64,000 bases of DNA from Mycobacterium shimoidei (lineage in GTDB: Bacteria; Actinomycetota; Actinomycetes; Mycobacteriales; Mycobacteriaceae): assembly GCA_002101905.1 (NCBI GenBank), contig LQPU01000015.1:124001-188000 (forward strand), given 5' to 3'. Numbering within the stretch: the first letter of the stretch is position 1; the number at the start of each line of letters is the position of its first letter. The notes below the pieces were generated by a model, which was given only the letters and a program-made list of their open reading frames with translations, was not told the DNA's origin and did no database searches. This document shows, one piece after another, positions 36,821 through 48,756 of this stretch. A program made the position numbers and the translations under genes.

Positions 36821-37003
36821 TTAGCTGGTGCTGCCTTGATCCCGCGTGTTGTCGGCAGGGGTGCGCGCGGCCTCGCCACGGCTACGCCTGTCTTTCAACG
36901 CCACATACAGCACGACCCCGACAACGACCACCGCCGGCAGAAAAGCGGGCAGCGCCAGCAATAGATAATGGTGCGCCACGTACTGGGTGGACAAAGTGCT
37001 CAT
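36821..37003 (-). CDS. Small single-helix membrane protein
   Basis: Predicted 60-residue protein. A short N-terminus is followed by one strong helix ([20 protein letters not shown]) and a charged cytoplasmic tail ([18 protein letters not shown]). It lies 108 bp upstream of the 617-residue membrane protein on the same strand and may be the first gene of that transcript. It is divergent from bioB, with 58 bp between starts. No known family. It could be a small subunit of the downstream membrane complex. Its reality rests on the clean helix-plus-charge pattern and position. Confidence 0.55.
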   Translation of the reverse strand: MSTLSTQYVAHHYLLLALPAFLPAVVVVGVVLYVALKDRRSRGEAARTPADNTRDQGSTS

Positions 37004-37048
37004 TGCTGTTCACGCTGCCACGTTTTGTGCGGCTATGCACCGCTGCCC

Positions 37049-37054
37049 TAACCT
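37049..37054 (+). promoter_or_regulatory. Leaderless-type -10 of bioB
   Basis: TAACCT fits TANNNT and ends 7 nt before the bioB GTG at 37062, which supports that start over the upstream in-frame Met. A lone TGAAC half-site (37054-37058) overlaps the start region, but no complete BioQ-type palindrome is visible. Confidence 0.4.
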
Positions 37055-37061
37055 GAACGGC

Positions 37062-38090
37062 GTGACTCAGGCGGCGACTCGACCCACCACCGACAGCACC
37101 GACATCCTTTCCGTGGCGCGCCGCCAGGTGCTGGAGCGGGGTGAGGGCTTAACCCGGGAGCAGGTCCTGGCCGTGCTGCGGCTGCCCGACGACCGACTCG
37201 AGGAATTGCTGGCGCTGGCCCACGAGGTGCGGATGGCCTGGTGCGGTCCGGAGGTCGAAGTCGAAGGCATCATCAGCCTGAAAACCGGCGGTTGCCCGGA
37301 AGACTGCCATTTCTGCTCACAGTCCGGGCTGTTCGCCTCGCCGGTGCGTAGCGCCTGGCTGGACATTCCCAGCCTGGTTGAGGCGGCCAAGCAGACCGCC
37401 AAGAGCGGCGCCACCGAATTTTGCATCGTGGCCGCCGTTCGGGGTCCTGATGACCGATTGATGGCTCAGGTCGCCGCCGGGATCGAGGCGATCCGCGACG
37501 AAGTCGACATCCAGATCGCCTGCTCGCTGGGCATGCTGACCGCCGACCAGGTGGAGCGGTTGTCGGCGATGGGTGTGCACCGCTACAACCACAACCTGGA
37601 GACCGCGCGGTCGTTCTTTCCCAACGTCGTCACCACCCATACCTGGGAAGAGCGCTGGTCGACGTTGACGATGGTGCGCGAGGCCGGCATGGAGGTGTGC
37701 TGCGGCGGCATCCTCGGCATGGGCGAGACGCTCGAGCAGCGCGCGGAATTCGCCGCCGACCTGGCTGAACTGGATCCCGACGAGGTGCCGCTGAATTTCC
37801 TGAACCCGAGGCCGGGAACCCCGTTCGGAGATCTGGAGGTACTGCCGGCCAGTGAGGCGCTCAAGGCGGTGGCGGCATTCCGGCTGGCCTTGCCGCGGAC
37901 CATGCTGCGTTTCGCGGGCGGACGCGAGATCACACTCGGCGACCTCGGGGCCAAGCGCGGAATCCTGGGTGGCATCAACGCGGTGATCGTCGGCAACTAC
38001 CTGACCACGCTGGGCCGCCCAGCCGAAGCCGACCTGGAACTGCTCGACGATCTGCAGATGCCGATCAAGGCGCTCAACGCGAGCCTGTGA
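37062..38090 (+). CDS. bioB: Biotin synthase
   Basis: Radical-SAM enzyme that inserts sulphur into dethiobiotin. It has 342 residues. The [4Fe-4S] cysteine motif CPEDCHFC is near residue 74. The other conserved segments RYNHNLET and [15 protein letters not shown] (Arg of the second cluster) are intact. The GTG start (VTQAATRP) matches the M. tuberculosis protein Rv1589; a longer frame upstream is open but would run through the promoter. It is followed by a cysteine-bearing small gene whose start overlaps the bioB stop. Confidence 0.97.
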   Translation: MTQAATRPTTDSTDILSVARRQVLERGEGLTREQVLAVLRLPDDRLEELLALAHEVRMAWCGPEVEVEGIISLKTGGCPEDCHFCSQSGLFASPVRSAWLDIPSLVEAAKQTAKSGATEFCIVAAVRGPDDRLMAQVAAGIEAIRDEVDIQIACSLGMLTADQVERLSAMGVHRYNHNLETARSFFPNVVTTHTWEERWSTLTMVREAGMEVCCGGILGMGETLEQRAEFAADLAELDPDEVPLNFLNPRPGTPFGDLEVLPASEALKAVAAFRLALPRTMLRFAGGREITLGDLGAKRGILGGINAVIVGNYLTTLGRPAEADLELLDDLQMPIKALNASL

Positions 38091-38329
38091 TGGTTCACGA
38101 TCTGCCTGCGCCGATCGGCGCGGGCGTCTACTGCGTTTACACCGGCCAACGCCGCGACGCGCAGCCCGGCGCACCGGTACCGACGGCCGCGCAGCTGGGT
38201 CTCGAGCCGCCGAGGTTCTGCGCGGCATGCGGTCGGCGCATGGTGGTGCAGGTCCGCCCGGACGGCTGGTGGGCGAAATGTTCCCGGCACGGCCGGGTGG
38301 ACTCGACGAACTTGGAGGAGCAGCGTTGA
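38090..38329 (+). CDS. bsaP: Small BioB-linked cysteine protein (biotin synthase auxiliary protein)
   Basis: Protein of 79 residues, same length as Rv1590, always next to bioB in mycobacteria. Cysteines are at [14 protein letters not shown] and KCSRHG, which suits a small iron-sulphur or zinc protein. Recent work, as I recall it, names the actinobacterial family BsaP, needed for biotin synthase activity; I rely on memory for that. ATG 38090 shares one base with the bioB stop (TGATG); GTG 38087 is an alternative one codon earlier. Its stop overlaps the TTG start of the next gene. Confidence 0.8.
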   Translation: MVHDLPAPIGAGVYCVYTGQRRDAQPGAPVPTAAQLGLEPPRFCAACGRRMVVQVRPDGWWAKCSRHGRVDSTNLEEQR

Positions 38330-38949
38330 CTGACGCTCCGCGCGTTTCGCGCCGCCGGGCGGTCATCACAGTCGCGCTGGGTCTACTGCCGAGCGGTGTG
38401 CTGGTCGGCGGCCTTTGGGCGTGGATCGCCCCGGCGATCCACGGCGTGGTGGCGCTGGCCGACGACGGCGAGCGGCTGCACGACTACCTCGGCAACGAAT
38501 CCGACCACTTCTTCGTCGCCGCGTTCATGATGCTCGGGCTGCTGAATGTCGTCGCCGTGATCGCCCCGGTGCTGGTGTGGCAATGGCGCCACCACCGGGG
38601 GCCGACAATGGTCGCTGGGCTGTGCCTGGGGATGGCGGGCGCGGCTGCGCTCGCGGCCACGACCGCAGCGCTGCTCGTGCGCCTGCATTACGGCGCCGTG
38701 AATTTCGACGCGGCGCCGGTCACGCCGGAGAACCGGGTGTACTACTTCACCGAGGCGCCACCGGTGTTTTTCGGCCACACCCCGCTGCAGGCAGCCTGCA
38801 CGCTGTTGGCGCCGGTGGCCACCGCGGCGCTGGTCTACGCGGTGCTGGCCGCCGCCACCGCCCGCGACGACCTTGGTGGCTATCCGCCCGTCGAAACGGA
38901 CGCAGCCAGGCCGCTCACAGCGGACGTCGGTGCAGCTTCCGTCCAGTGA
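38326..38949 (+). CDS. Membrane protein, Rv1591-like (DUF2567)
   Basis: Protein of 207 residues with four hydrophobic helices (about residues 10-32, 62-82, 90-112 and 150-175) and a loop with conserved [12 protein letters not shown]. The TTG start at 38326 overlaps the upstream stop (TTGA) and has a clear GGAGGAG ribosome site 5 nt before it, so this start is well supported. It ends tail to tail with the lipase gene, overlapping it by 35 bp. Same place and size as Rv1591. Function unknown; co-transcription with bioB-bsaP is likely. Confidence 0.82.
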   Translation: MTDAPRVSRRRAVITVALGLLPSGVLVGGLWAWIAPAIHGVVALADDGERLHDYLGNESDHFFVAAFMMLGLLNVVAVIAPVLVWQWRHHRGPTMVAGLCLGMAGAAALAATTAALLVRLHYGAVNFDAAPVTPENRVYYFTEAPPVFFGHTPLQAACTLLAPVATAALVYAVLAAATARDDLGGYPPVETDAARPLTADVGAASVQ

Positions 38950-40255
38950 TCACCTTCGCGGCGATGACACCCAGCCGCGCCATCCCCAGATAAGTGGCCG
39001 GGTTGAACATCGTCGGCCACTTGGTGCGGACCAGGTGATCGCTCAGTGGCCGGCGTGCAAATCTGTCTTGCAGCCAGCGCAGCGTCATCGGCGCCGACAA
39101 CGGATGCAGCAGCAAGTGCTCGCAGAACGCATCGCGGTGGTAGGTGACATCTGCACCGCCCGCCGAATAGGTGGCGGCCAGTTCGTCGATGTCGCCGACG
39201 TCGATGAGGTAGTCGTGGACAGCCTGCACGATCAGCACCGGCGGTGACGGCACCGCGGTGCCCAACTTGATGCTGTCGAAGACGTGCTGGACCTCCGGCA
39301 GCGCCAAGACTTCCTCGAGCGGCCGATCAAGATAGACGCCCACGTCCTTGCCGGCCATCCGGATGATCGCGCCAAGGGTGGTCATGTCCTCCAGCTGGCT
39401 CAGCAGCGTTCGCCCCTCGGCATTGGCGTGCTCTTTGATGACCCGGTCCAGCTCTGGGTAGGCGTGCGCCAGGGCGGCTACCACCATGGCCGGCAGGCCC
39501 GAGAGGAAGCTGGCGTTGAGCCTGCGGAACGTGTGGCCCAGGTCGCCGACGGGCGAGCCCAGCACCGCGCCGACGATGTCGAGCTCGGGCGCGTAGTCGG
39601 CACACATTTCGGCGGCCCAGGCGCTGGCCAGGCCGCCACCCGAGTAACCCCAGAGGGCGACCGGCGCGGACGCGGACAGTCCAAGGCGCTCGAAGCGCAG
39701 CGCTGCGCGTACACCGTCCAGCACGCGGCAACCGGGCTCGTAGGGTGCACCCCACATCCCACGCGTTCCTTCGTGATCGGGGACTGACACCGCCCATCCC
39801 TCGGCAAGCGCGGCGCTGATCAACAGGAACTCCAGTTGCGCCAACGAACCCACGGCTTTGGCGCGCCGGCGCAGGGCATAGGACGGGAAGCAGCGCGATG
39901 TCACGGCATCGATCGCGCACTGATACGACAGCACCGGGCAAGGCCGCTCGGCCGTGGCTTCTGGGGGCACGATCACCGTGGTGACTGTGGCCTCCGGCCT
40001 GCCGTTCATGTCGGTGGTGCGGTAGAGCAGCTGTGTTGCGGTGAGGCGCTGGGGAATCAGACCCAGATAGGCAAGTTCGACTTCACGCGAACGCAACACC
40101 GTTCCGGGCACAGCATGCTCGAACCCCTCCGGCGGCTGGTAGAAGGGGTCTTTCGAGGGCAGAACGGGACGCGCCTTGGGCTGCAACTCCTCGTGCGGCG
40201 GGCGGCCGATCCACTCCGCACCGGTCGAGGTCGTCGCGAGGCTCCCAATGTCCAC
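38915..40255 (-). CDS. Secretory-lipase-type alpha/beta hydrolase (Rv1592c-like)
   Basis: Esterase/lipase of 446 residues. The nucleophile elbow GYSGGGLA holds the Ser (about residue 220), [14 protein letters not shown] the Asp (about residue 370) and the downstream [14 protein letters not shown] a His. An N-terminal lid-like region and a large cap are consistent with the secretory lipase family, though no signal peptide is seen. M. tuberculosis Rv1592c is a biochemically confirmed lipolytic enzyme by my recollection. The GTG at 40255 follows TAGCCT by 6 nt, so the transcript is probably leaderless. Confidence 0.9.
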   Translation of the reverse strand: MDIGSLATTSTGAEWIGRPPHEELQPKARPVLPSKDPFYQPPEGFEHAVPGTVLRSREVELAYLGLIPQRLTATQLLYRTTDMNGRPEATVTTVIVPPEATAERPCPVLSYQCAIDAVTSRCFPSYALRRRAKAVGSLAQLEFLLISAALAEGWAVSVPDHEGTRGMWGAPYEPGCRVLDGVRAALRFERLGLSASAPVALWGYSGGGLASAWAAEMCADYAPELDIVGAVLGSPVGDLGHTFRRLNASFLSGLPAMVVAALAHAYPELDRVIKEHANAEGRTLLSQLEDMTTLGAIIRMAGKDVGVYLDRPLEEVLALPEVQHVFDSIKLGTAVPSPPVLIVQAVHDYLIDVGDIDELAATYSAGGADVTYHRDAFCEHLLLHPLSAPMTLRWLQDRFARRPLSDHLVRTKWPTMFNPATYLGMARLGVIAAKVITGRKLHRRPL

Positions 40256-40261
40256 CCGAGC

Positions 40262-40284
40262 AGGCTACTTAAGAGAGCTTTAAG
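40262..40284 (-). promoter_or_regulatory. Lipase-gene promoter with adjacent palindrome
   Basis: TAGCCT (40267-40262, minus strand) lies 6 nt before the lipase GTG. Directly upstream, 40268-40284 reads CTTAAGAGAGCTTTAAG, a 17-bp imperfect palindrome with 5-bp perfect arms, in the place where a repressor would cover the promoter. No regulator can be named. Confidence 0.35.
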
Positions 40285-40300
40285 AATCCAGTCGACCCGC

Positions 40301-40999
40301 CTAGGCCGGCGCGGGCGGTCGAAGCGCAGCAAATTCGTCGGTGACCCGCAGCTGCGAGTCGACGAAACGGTACAGCGCCGCCGGACGCCCCCCGCTGCGC
40401 CCGGACTGCGCCCTGGTGCCGGTCTGGGTGATGACACTGCGGCGGGCGAGCACGCGCTGCAAGTTGGTCGCGTCAACCTGGTATCCGAGCGTGGCGCTGT
40501 AAATGTCACGCAGCGTCGACAGCGCGAATTCCCTTGGCGCCAGAGCGAATCCGATGTTGGTGTAGGACATCTTGGCGGCCAGCCGGGCGCGGGCGTGGTC
40601 GACCATCGGGCCGTGGTCGAACGCCATCGTCGGCAGCGCGGTCACTGGATGCCAGCGGGTGTCCTTCGGCAGCTCGGGCGTAGCGGGGGAGGGCACCAGA
40701 CCCAGGAAGGTTGAGGCGATCGTGCGAACACCCGGGATGCGGGCCGGATCGGAAAACACCGCGAGCTGCTCGAGGTGGGCAACCTCACGCAGGTCGACCT
40801 TCTCGGCGAGCTGGCGCCGCACCGAGGTCGTGATGTCCTCGTCCTGCTGCAGCCGGCCCCCGGGCAGCGACCACGCGCCGCGCTGCGGTTCGCGGGCGCG
40901 CTGCCATAACAGCACGCTGAGCATGGCATTCCCGGTTTCGAGCCCGCGAACTTGGAACACCACTGCAAGCACTTCGTGTGCAGTGCTACCATGAACCAC
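40301..40999 (-). CDS. nrtR: Nudix-domain transcriptional regulator of NAD synthesis (NrtR type)
   Basis: Repressor of 232 residues. The N-terminal Nudix-like domain starts [10 protein letters not shown]; the Nudix box region reads [20 protein letters not shown] and deviates from the catalytic REUXEEXGU pattern, so it most likely senses rather than cuts (ADP-ribose in NrtR). The C-terminal winged helix-turn-helix covers about residues 165-232 (GRPAALYRF). It equals Rv1593c. GTG 40999 is 7 nt after a perfect TATAAT inside the operator, giving a leaderless, self-controlled mRNA. It is divergent from nadABC, its expected target. Confidence 0.92.
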   Translation of the reverse strand: MVHGSTAHEVLAVVFQVRGLETGNAMLSVLLWQRAREPQRGAWSLPGGRLQQDEDITTSVRRQLAEKVDLREVAHLEQLAVFSDPARIPGVRTIASTFLGLVPSPATPELPKDTRWHPVTALPTMAFDHGPMVDHARARLAAKMSYTNIGFALAPREFALSTLRDIYSATLGYQVDATNLQRVLARRSVITQTGTRAQSGRSGGRPAALYRFVDSQLRVTDEFAALRPPAPA

Positions 41000-41000
41000 G

Positions 41001-41021
41001 TTTTCGATTATAAGTCGAAAA
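41001..41021. promoter_or_regulatory. NrtR operator with embedded divergent promoter
   Basis: TTTTCGA (41001-41007) and TCGAAAA (41015-41021) are perfect 7-bp inverted arms around TTATAAG. The minus-strand TATAAT (41012-41007) is the -10 of nrtR, 7 nt before its GTG. On the plus strand, GATTAT or TATAAG within the same palindrome can serve nadA. One bound repressor would thus block both directions. Confidence 0.75.
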
Positions 41022-41047
41022 CCCCGTCAGCCAAAGGAGCGGCGCTT

Positions 41048-42100
41048 ATGACCGAGGTGCTGAATCGTGCGGATGGGCTGGCCGACGGCCTGGCTGCCGG
41101 CATCACCAACACGCCGGCCGGCTACTCGGGCGTGGACGGCGACGCGCGATGGGCTGCGGAAATCCGCCGGTTGGCCGATCTGCGGGGCGCCACCATCCTG
41201 GCGCACAACTATCAGTTGCCCGCGATTCAGGACGTCGCCGACCACGTCGGTGACTCGCTGGCGTTGTCGCGAGTCGCCGCCGCCGCGCCCGAGGACACCA
41301 TCGTGTTCTGCGGCGTGCATTTCATGGCCGAGACCGCGAAGATCCTGTCACCGGACAAGACGGTGCTGATTCCCGACCAGCGCGCCGGCTGCTCACTGGC
41401 GGACTCGATCACACCCGAGGACTTGCAGGCCTGGAAGGACGAGCACCCCGGCGCGGTCGTCGTGTCTTACGTCAACACCACGGCAGCGGTCAAGGCGCTC
41501 ACCGACATCTGTTGCACCTCGTCGAACGCTGTCGACGTCGTCGCATCCATCGACCCCGACCGCGAGGTGTTGTTCTGTCCCGACCAGTTCCTCGGCGCGC
41601 ATGTGCGGCGGGTCACTGGGCGAAAGAACCTGCACGTGTGGGCCGGCGAATGCCACGTGCACGCCGGAATCAACGGCGACGAGCTGGCCGAGCGGGCTCG
41701 GGCGAATCCCGACGCCGAACTGTATGTGCATCCCGAATGTGGTTGCGCCACTTCGGCTCTGTATCTCGCCGGCGAAGGCGTCTTCCCGCAAGAGCGGGTC
41801 AAGATCTTGTCCACCGGCGGCATGCTCGACGCCGCACGTGCCACCCACGCGCGCCAAGTGCTGGTCGCCACCGAGGTCGGAATGTTGTACCAATTACGAA
41901 ATGCCGCGCCGGGCACTGATTTCCAGGCCGTCAACGACCGTGCATCATGCAAGTTCATGAAGATGATCACACCGGCGGCGCTGCTGCGTTGTCTGGTTGA
42001 AGGCGCCGACGAAGTCGATGTCGACCCGAACATCGCCGCGGCGGCCCGCCGCAGCGTGGAACGGATGATTGCAATCGGGCAGCCTGGCGGCGGCGAATGA
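41048..42100 (+). CDS. nadA: Quinolinate synthase
   Basis: Condenses iminoaspartate with dihydroxyacetone phosphate to quinolinate in de novo NAD synthesis. It has 350 residues. The [4Fe-4S] enzyme shows [33 protein letters not shown] (first cluster Cys), the HPEC motif in [13 protein letters not shown], and [11 protein letters not shown]. The ATG at 41048 has an AAAGGAG site at 41033-41039; the frame is open further upstream across the operator but starts there are not credible. It overlaps nadB by 4 bp. Confidence 0.97.
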   Translation: MTEVLNRADGLADGLAAGITNTPAGYSGVDGDARWAAEIRRLADLRGATILAHNYQLPAIQDVADHVGDSLALSRVAAAAPEDTIVFCGVHFMAETAKILSPDKTVLIPDQRAGCSLADSITPEDLQAWKDEHPGAVVVSYVNTTAAVKALTDICCTSSNAVDVVASIDPDREVLFCPDQFLGAHVRRVTGRKNLHVWAGECHVHAGINGDELAERARANPDAELYVHPECGCATSALYLAGEGVFPQERVKILSTGGMLDAARATHARQVLVATEVGMLYQLRNAAPGTDFQAVNDRASCKFMKMITPAALLRCLVEGADEVDVDPNIAAAARRSVERMIAIGQPGGGE

Positions 42101-43683
42101 GCGCTCCTCTGGTCTGGCAGCAGCATGCCGATGTCGTCGTCATCGGTACCGGGGTGGCCGGCCTGGCCGCCGCGCTGGCCGTGCACCGCGCCGGCCGACG
42201 CGTCATGGTGCTCAGCAAGGCCGGGCGCAGGCCGGGGGTGACCGCCACGCACTACGCCCAGGGCGGCATCGCGGTGGTGCTGCCCGACAGCGACGACTCG
42301 GTAGAAGCCCACGTGGCTGACACAGTGGCCGCCGGCGCGGGCCTGTGCGACGCGGAAGCGGTGACCTCGATCGTGGCCGACGGCTACCGGGCGGTGGCCG
42401 AATTGGTCGGCGACGGAGCACGATTCGACGAGTCGCACCCTGGCCGATGGGCGCTGACGCGCGAGGGCGGGCATTCGCGGCGGCGCATCGTGCACGCCGG
42501 CGGTGACGCCACCGGTGCTGAGGTGCAGCGCGTACTCGATCAGGCTGCCGCCGCACTGGATATCCGCACCAACCACGTCGCTCTGCGCGTGCTGCAGGAA
42601 GATTACAAAAGCGGGCCGGTCGCCGGAGTGCTGGTGGCCAACACCGACGGGCTCGGCATCGTGCACGCGCCATCGGTGATCTTGGCCACCGGGGGGCTGG
42701 GCCACCTCTACACCGCGACCACCAACCCGGACGGCTCCACCGGCGACGGCATCGCGCTGGCACTGTGGGCGGGGGTTCCGGTCAGCGATATCGAATTCAT
42801 CCAGTTCCACCCGACCATGCTGTTCGACGGACACACCGACGGCCGGCGACCGCTGGTCACCGAGGCATTGCGCGGTGAGGGCGCGATACTGCTTGACGTT
42901 CAAGGCAACCCAGTGATGGCCGGCGTGCATCCGATGGCCGACTTGGCGCCGCGCGACGTCGTCGCCGCAGCGGTCGACGCGCGACTCAAAGCGACGGGAG
43001 AGCCGTGCTTATATCTCGACGCCCGCGCCGTCCCCGGTTTCGAGGCGCGCTTTCCGACCGTCACCGCCGCGTGCCGGGCGATAGGAATCGACCCGGTCCG
43101 CCAACCGATTCCGGTCGTTCCCGGTGCGCACTACAGTTGCGGCGGCGTCGTCACCGACGTACACGGACAAACCGAACTGCCGGGTCTGTACGCCGCAGGT
43201 GAGGTCGCCCGAACCGGGATGCACGGCGCGAACCGACTGGCCTCCAACAGCCTGCTCGAAGGCCTGGTCGTGGGCGGACGTGCCGGTAGGGCCGCGGCAG
43301 CTCACGCGGCCGCGACGGGGTCCTTGCGGGCCACGCCGGTGGAAGTGGAGCCCGCTATCGCGTTGGTGCGCAACGACTTACAGCAGCTGATGAGCAGGAA
43401 TGCGTCGGTGGTGCGTACCGAGCACGGTCTGCGTCGGTCGGCCGATACGCTCGCGGCGGCGCCCATGCGCGACGTGCGGTGCCGGGCTGATCTCGAAGAC
43501 GTGGCGCTGACCGTGACGGCGCGCGCGGTGGTCGCCGCTGCGCTGGCCCGCGACGAAACCCGTGGCTGTCATCATCGTGCCGAATACCCCGACGCTGCCC
43601 CCGAGTACGCCCGCAGCATCGTCGTGCGGCTGTGCGAGGAGGAGAACACCGTGCACGCTGAGGCGCCGGCGGCGGTGTGCTGA
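42097..43683 (+). CDS. nadB: L-aspartate oxidase
   Basis: FAD enzyme that makes iminoaspartate for NadA. It has 528 residues. The FAD-binding [14 protein letters not shown] is at residues 13-26; [31 protein letters not shown] (substrate site) and the [16 protein letters not shown] motif near residue 380 follow the succinate dehydrogenase/fumarate reductase pattern. It overlaps nadA by 4 bp (ATGA) and nadC by 1 bp, so the three form one operon under NrtR control. Confidence 0.97.
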   Translation: MSAPLVWQQHADVVVIGTGVAGLAAALAVHRAGRRVMVLSKAGRRPGVTATHYAQGGIAVVLPDSDDSVEAHVADTVAAGAGLCDAEAVTSIVADGYRAVAELVGDGARFDESHPGRWALTREGGHSRRRIVHAGGDATGAEVQRVLDQAAAALDIRTNHVALRVLQEDYKSGPVAGVLVANTDGLGIVHAPSVILATGGLGHLYTATTNPDGSTGDGIALALWAGVPVSDIEFIQFHPTMLFDGHTDGRRPLVTEALRGEGAILLDVQGNPVMAGVHPMADLAPRDVVAAAVDARLKATGEPCLYLDARAVPGFEARFPTVTAACRAIGIDPVRQPIPVVPGAHYSCGGVVTDVHGQTELPGLYAAGEVARTGMHGANRLASNSLLEGLVVGGRAGRAAAAHAAATGSLRATPVEVEPAIALVRNDLQQLMSRNASVVRTEHGLRRSADTLAAAPMRDVRCRADLEDVALTVTARAVVAAALARDETRGCHHRAEYPDAAPEYARSIVVRLCEEENTVHAEAPAAVC

Positions 43684-44540
43684 TGGGCCTCTCCGAGTGC
43701 GAGCTTGCAGAGGCTCGCGCCACGATCGCGCGTGCGCTCGACGAAGACCTGCGCTACGGCCCCGACGTCACCACGCTGGCGACGGTGCCGGACGGCGCGA
43801 CGGCCACCGCGGCGCTGATCACCCGCGAGGCGGGCGTGATCGCCGGTGTCGACATTGCGCTGCTGGTGCTCGACGAGGTGGTGGGTCCGGACGGCTACCG
43901 GGTGCTTGACCGCGTCGACGACGGCGCGCGGCTGCAGCCCGGTGCGGCGCTGTTGAGGCTGCAAGCACCGACGTCCGGGCTGCTGACCGCCGAGCGGACC
44001 ATGCTCAACCTGGTGTGCCATCTATCCGGCATCGCCACCACGACAGCCGCCTGGGTCGACGCCGTGCACGGCACCAACACCAAAATCCGTGACACCCGCA
44101 AGACGCTGCCCGGGCTACGTGCGTTGCAGAAATATGCGGTCCGCGTCGGCGGCGGGGTCAATCACCGGATGGGCCTGGGCGACGCGGCGCTGATCAAAGA
44201 CAACCACGTCGCGGCGGCGGGCTCGGTGGTGGCGGCGTTGCGCGCGGTACGTGCCAAGGCACCGGATCTGCCGTGCGAGGTGGAAGTCGACTCGCTCGAG
44301 CAGCTCGACGACGTGCTCGCCGAGGACGTCGAGCTGGTGCTGTTGGACAACTTCCCGGTCTGGCAAACCCAGATCGCTGTGCAGCGTCGCGATGCCCGCG
44401 GGTCCGCGGTCAAGCTGGAATCCTCTGGCGGCCTCACTCTGGACAACGCGGCCGCCTACGCCGGGACTGGGGTCGATTATCTGGCCGTCGGCGCGCTCAC
44501 CCACTCGGTGCGGGTGCTCGACGTCGGGCTGGACCTGTAG
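43683..44540 (+). CDS. nadC: Nicotinate-nucleotide pyrophosphorylase (quinolinate phosphoribosyltransferase)
   Basis: Joins quinolinate with PRPP to give nicotinate mononucleotide, CO2 and pyrophosphate. It has 285 residues. The N-terminal domain reads DEDLRYGPDVTTLATV; the barrel contains TRKTLPGLRALQKYAV, HRMGLGDAALIKDNHV and ESSGGLTLDNAAAYA. The ATG at 43683 begins [13 protein letters not shown] as in M. tuberculosis; GTG 43677 would add two residues. It shares one base with the nadB stop. Confidence 0.96.
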   Translation: MGLSECELAEARATIARALDEDLRYGPDVTTLATVPDGATATAALITREAGVIAGVDIALLVLDEVVGPDGYRVLDRVDDGARLQPGAALLRLQAPTSGLLTAERTMLNLVCHLSGIATTTAAWVDAVHGTNTKIRDTRKTLPGLRALQKYAVRVGGGVNHRMGLGDAALIKDNHVAAAGSVVAALRAVRAKAPDLPCEVEVDSLEQLDDVLAEDVELVLLDNFPVWQTQIAVQRRDARGSAVKLESSGGLTLDNAAAYAGTGVDYLAVGALTHSVRVLDVGLDL

Positions 44541-44547
44541 CCAGCGC

Positions 44548-44958
44548 TCAGGAGATGTCGGCGACGAAAACGGCGACCCGACGCGCCTGCAAACGGGCTA
44601 GCCACGGCAGGCCCTCGCCGTCTGCGCCCGCCGGCACGATCCGCGGGTTGGTGATGTGCAGATCCCGCCGAGACAGCCGCACGTCAGCCTCGCCGGCGGC
44701 CAGCACATTCTTGACCCACTCCGTTTTGCCGTGGCCCAACGCGATCGCCAGCAGGTTGCCCTTGCGGTAGGTGGTGACGACCGTTTCGTACGGCTTGCCG
44801 GACTTTCGGCCTCGGTGTTTGATGATCGACGTCCCGGGTAGAAAACGCGCAACCTTCTTAACCACCGGGTTCATATATTTGATCTGCAGCCGGTCCAACC
44901 ACGGCGGGAAGATTGCCGGGAACTCTTGGGCGCCTTTTGGGTGATCCTGTGCTGACAT
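44548..44958 (-). CDS. DDN-like split-barrel protein (Rv1598c-like)
   Basis: Protein of 136 residues in the same deazaflavin/F420-type family as the gene at 14.5 kb, but more distant. [19 protein letters not shown] and [18 protein letters not shown] are the characteristic strands. It matches Rv1598c in place and size; the preceding M. tuberculosis gene Rv1597 is missing here. The ATG at 44958 lies 7 nt after TACAGT (44971-44966), fitting a leaderless mRNA; an upstream in-frame start at 45006 is less likely. It is divergent from hisD. Substrate and cofactor are inferred. Confidence 0.82.
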   Translation of the reverse strand: MSAQDHPKGAQEFPAIFPPWLDRLQIKYMNPVVKKVARFLPGTSIIKHRGRKSGKPYETVVTTYRKGNLLAIALGHGKTEWVKNVLAAGEADVRLSRRDLHITNPRIVPAGADGEGLPWLARLQARRVAVFVADIS

Positions 44959-44965
44959 GGCGGTC

Positions 44966-45008
44966 ACTGTACCGGCCCGATAACCATTTGGTCCTGCCTG
45001 GGACAATG
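44966..45008. promoter_or_regulatory. Divergent promoters of the DDN-like gene and hisD
   Basis: Minus strand: TACAGT (44971-44966), 7 nt before the DDN-like ATG. Plus strand: GACAAT (45003-45008), 6 nt before an in-frame GTG at 45015 that could be the true hisD start. No obvious operator palindrome lies between them. Confidence 0.35.
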
Positions 45009-45023
45009 GTCAGCGTGACCCTG

Positions 45024-48059
<3,036 letters not shown>

Positions 48060-48063
<4 letters not shown>

Positions 48064-48674
48064 AGTCAGTTGTCGTTCTAGACTACGGGTCGGGCAATTT
48101 GCGCTCGGCGCAGCGCGCGCTGCAGCGCGTCGGTGCCGACGTTGAGGTGACCAGTGATCTGAGGGCTGCCGCGGCCGCCGACGGGCTGGTGGTGCCCGGC
48201 GTGGGCGCTTTCGAGGCGTGCATGACCGGGCTGCGGGCAATCGGCGGCGAGCAGGTCATCGCCGAGCGGGTCGCCAACGAGCAGCCGGTGTTGGGGGTAT
48301 GCGTGGGCATGCAAATCCTGTTCACCCGCGGCGTGGAGTTCGGGGTGGAGTCGGCGGGTTGTGGCCAGTGGCCCGGCGCGGTGACTCGGCTGGACGCCAA
48401 GGTGATCCCCCACATGGGCTGGAATGTGGTGGCCGCACCTCAGGGCACGACGCTGTTCCGGGGACTCAGTGACGACGCCCGGTTTTATTTTGTGCACTCC
48501 TATGCCGCGCAGCGCTGGGAAGGCCGCTCCGACGCGCTGCTGACCTGGGCCACCCATGAGGTTCCGTTCCTCGCCGCGGTCGAAGACGGGCCGCTGGCAG
48601 CGACCCAGTTCCACCCGGAGAAAAGCGGGGACGCCGGGGCGACGGTGCTCAGAAACTGGGTGGAAGGACTATGA
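48060..48674 (+). CDS. hisH: Imidazole glycerol phosphate synthase, glutaminase subunit
   Basis: Class I glutamine amidotransferase (204 residues) that supplies ammonia to HisF. The catalytic triad is visible: Cys in [11 protein letters not shown] (about residue 81), His and Glu in [10 protein letters not shown] (about residue 186). The start [15 protein letters not shown] is standard. The GTG at 48060 overlaps the hisB stop. An 82-bp gap containing a long inverted repeat separates it from hisA. Confidence 0.96.
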
Positions 48675-48680
48675 CCAGCT

Positions 48681-48743
48681 CCGCGAAAGTGCATTCCACG
48701 ACGCGAATCCCGAGTAGAGGTGTCGGTAGTTGCACTTTCGCGG
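48681..48743. repeat. Perfect 13-bp inverted repeat between hisH and hisA
   Basis: CCGCGAAAGTGCA (48681-48693) and TGCACTTTCGCGG (48731-48743) are exact reverse complements separated by 37 nt. The right arm ends 3 nt before the hisA ribosome site AGGAGG (48747-48752). In mRNA the pair would form a stable stem with a large loop just ahead of hisA. It could be a small mobile or dispersed palindromic element, or an attenuating hairpin. No second copy was noticed in this window. Confidence 0.7.
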
Positions 48744-48756
48744 CACAGGAGGGAAT

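Noticed and set aside
37054..37069. Possible BioQ box at the bioB start
   Set aside because: Only one TGAAC half-site is present; the matching GTTCA arm is missing.
41467..42930. 487-codon minus-strand frame across nadA and nadB
   Set aside because: Antisense to two conserved enzymes and without family resemblance or start signals.
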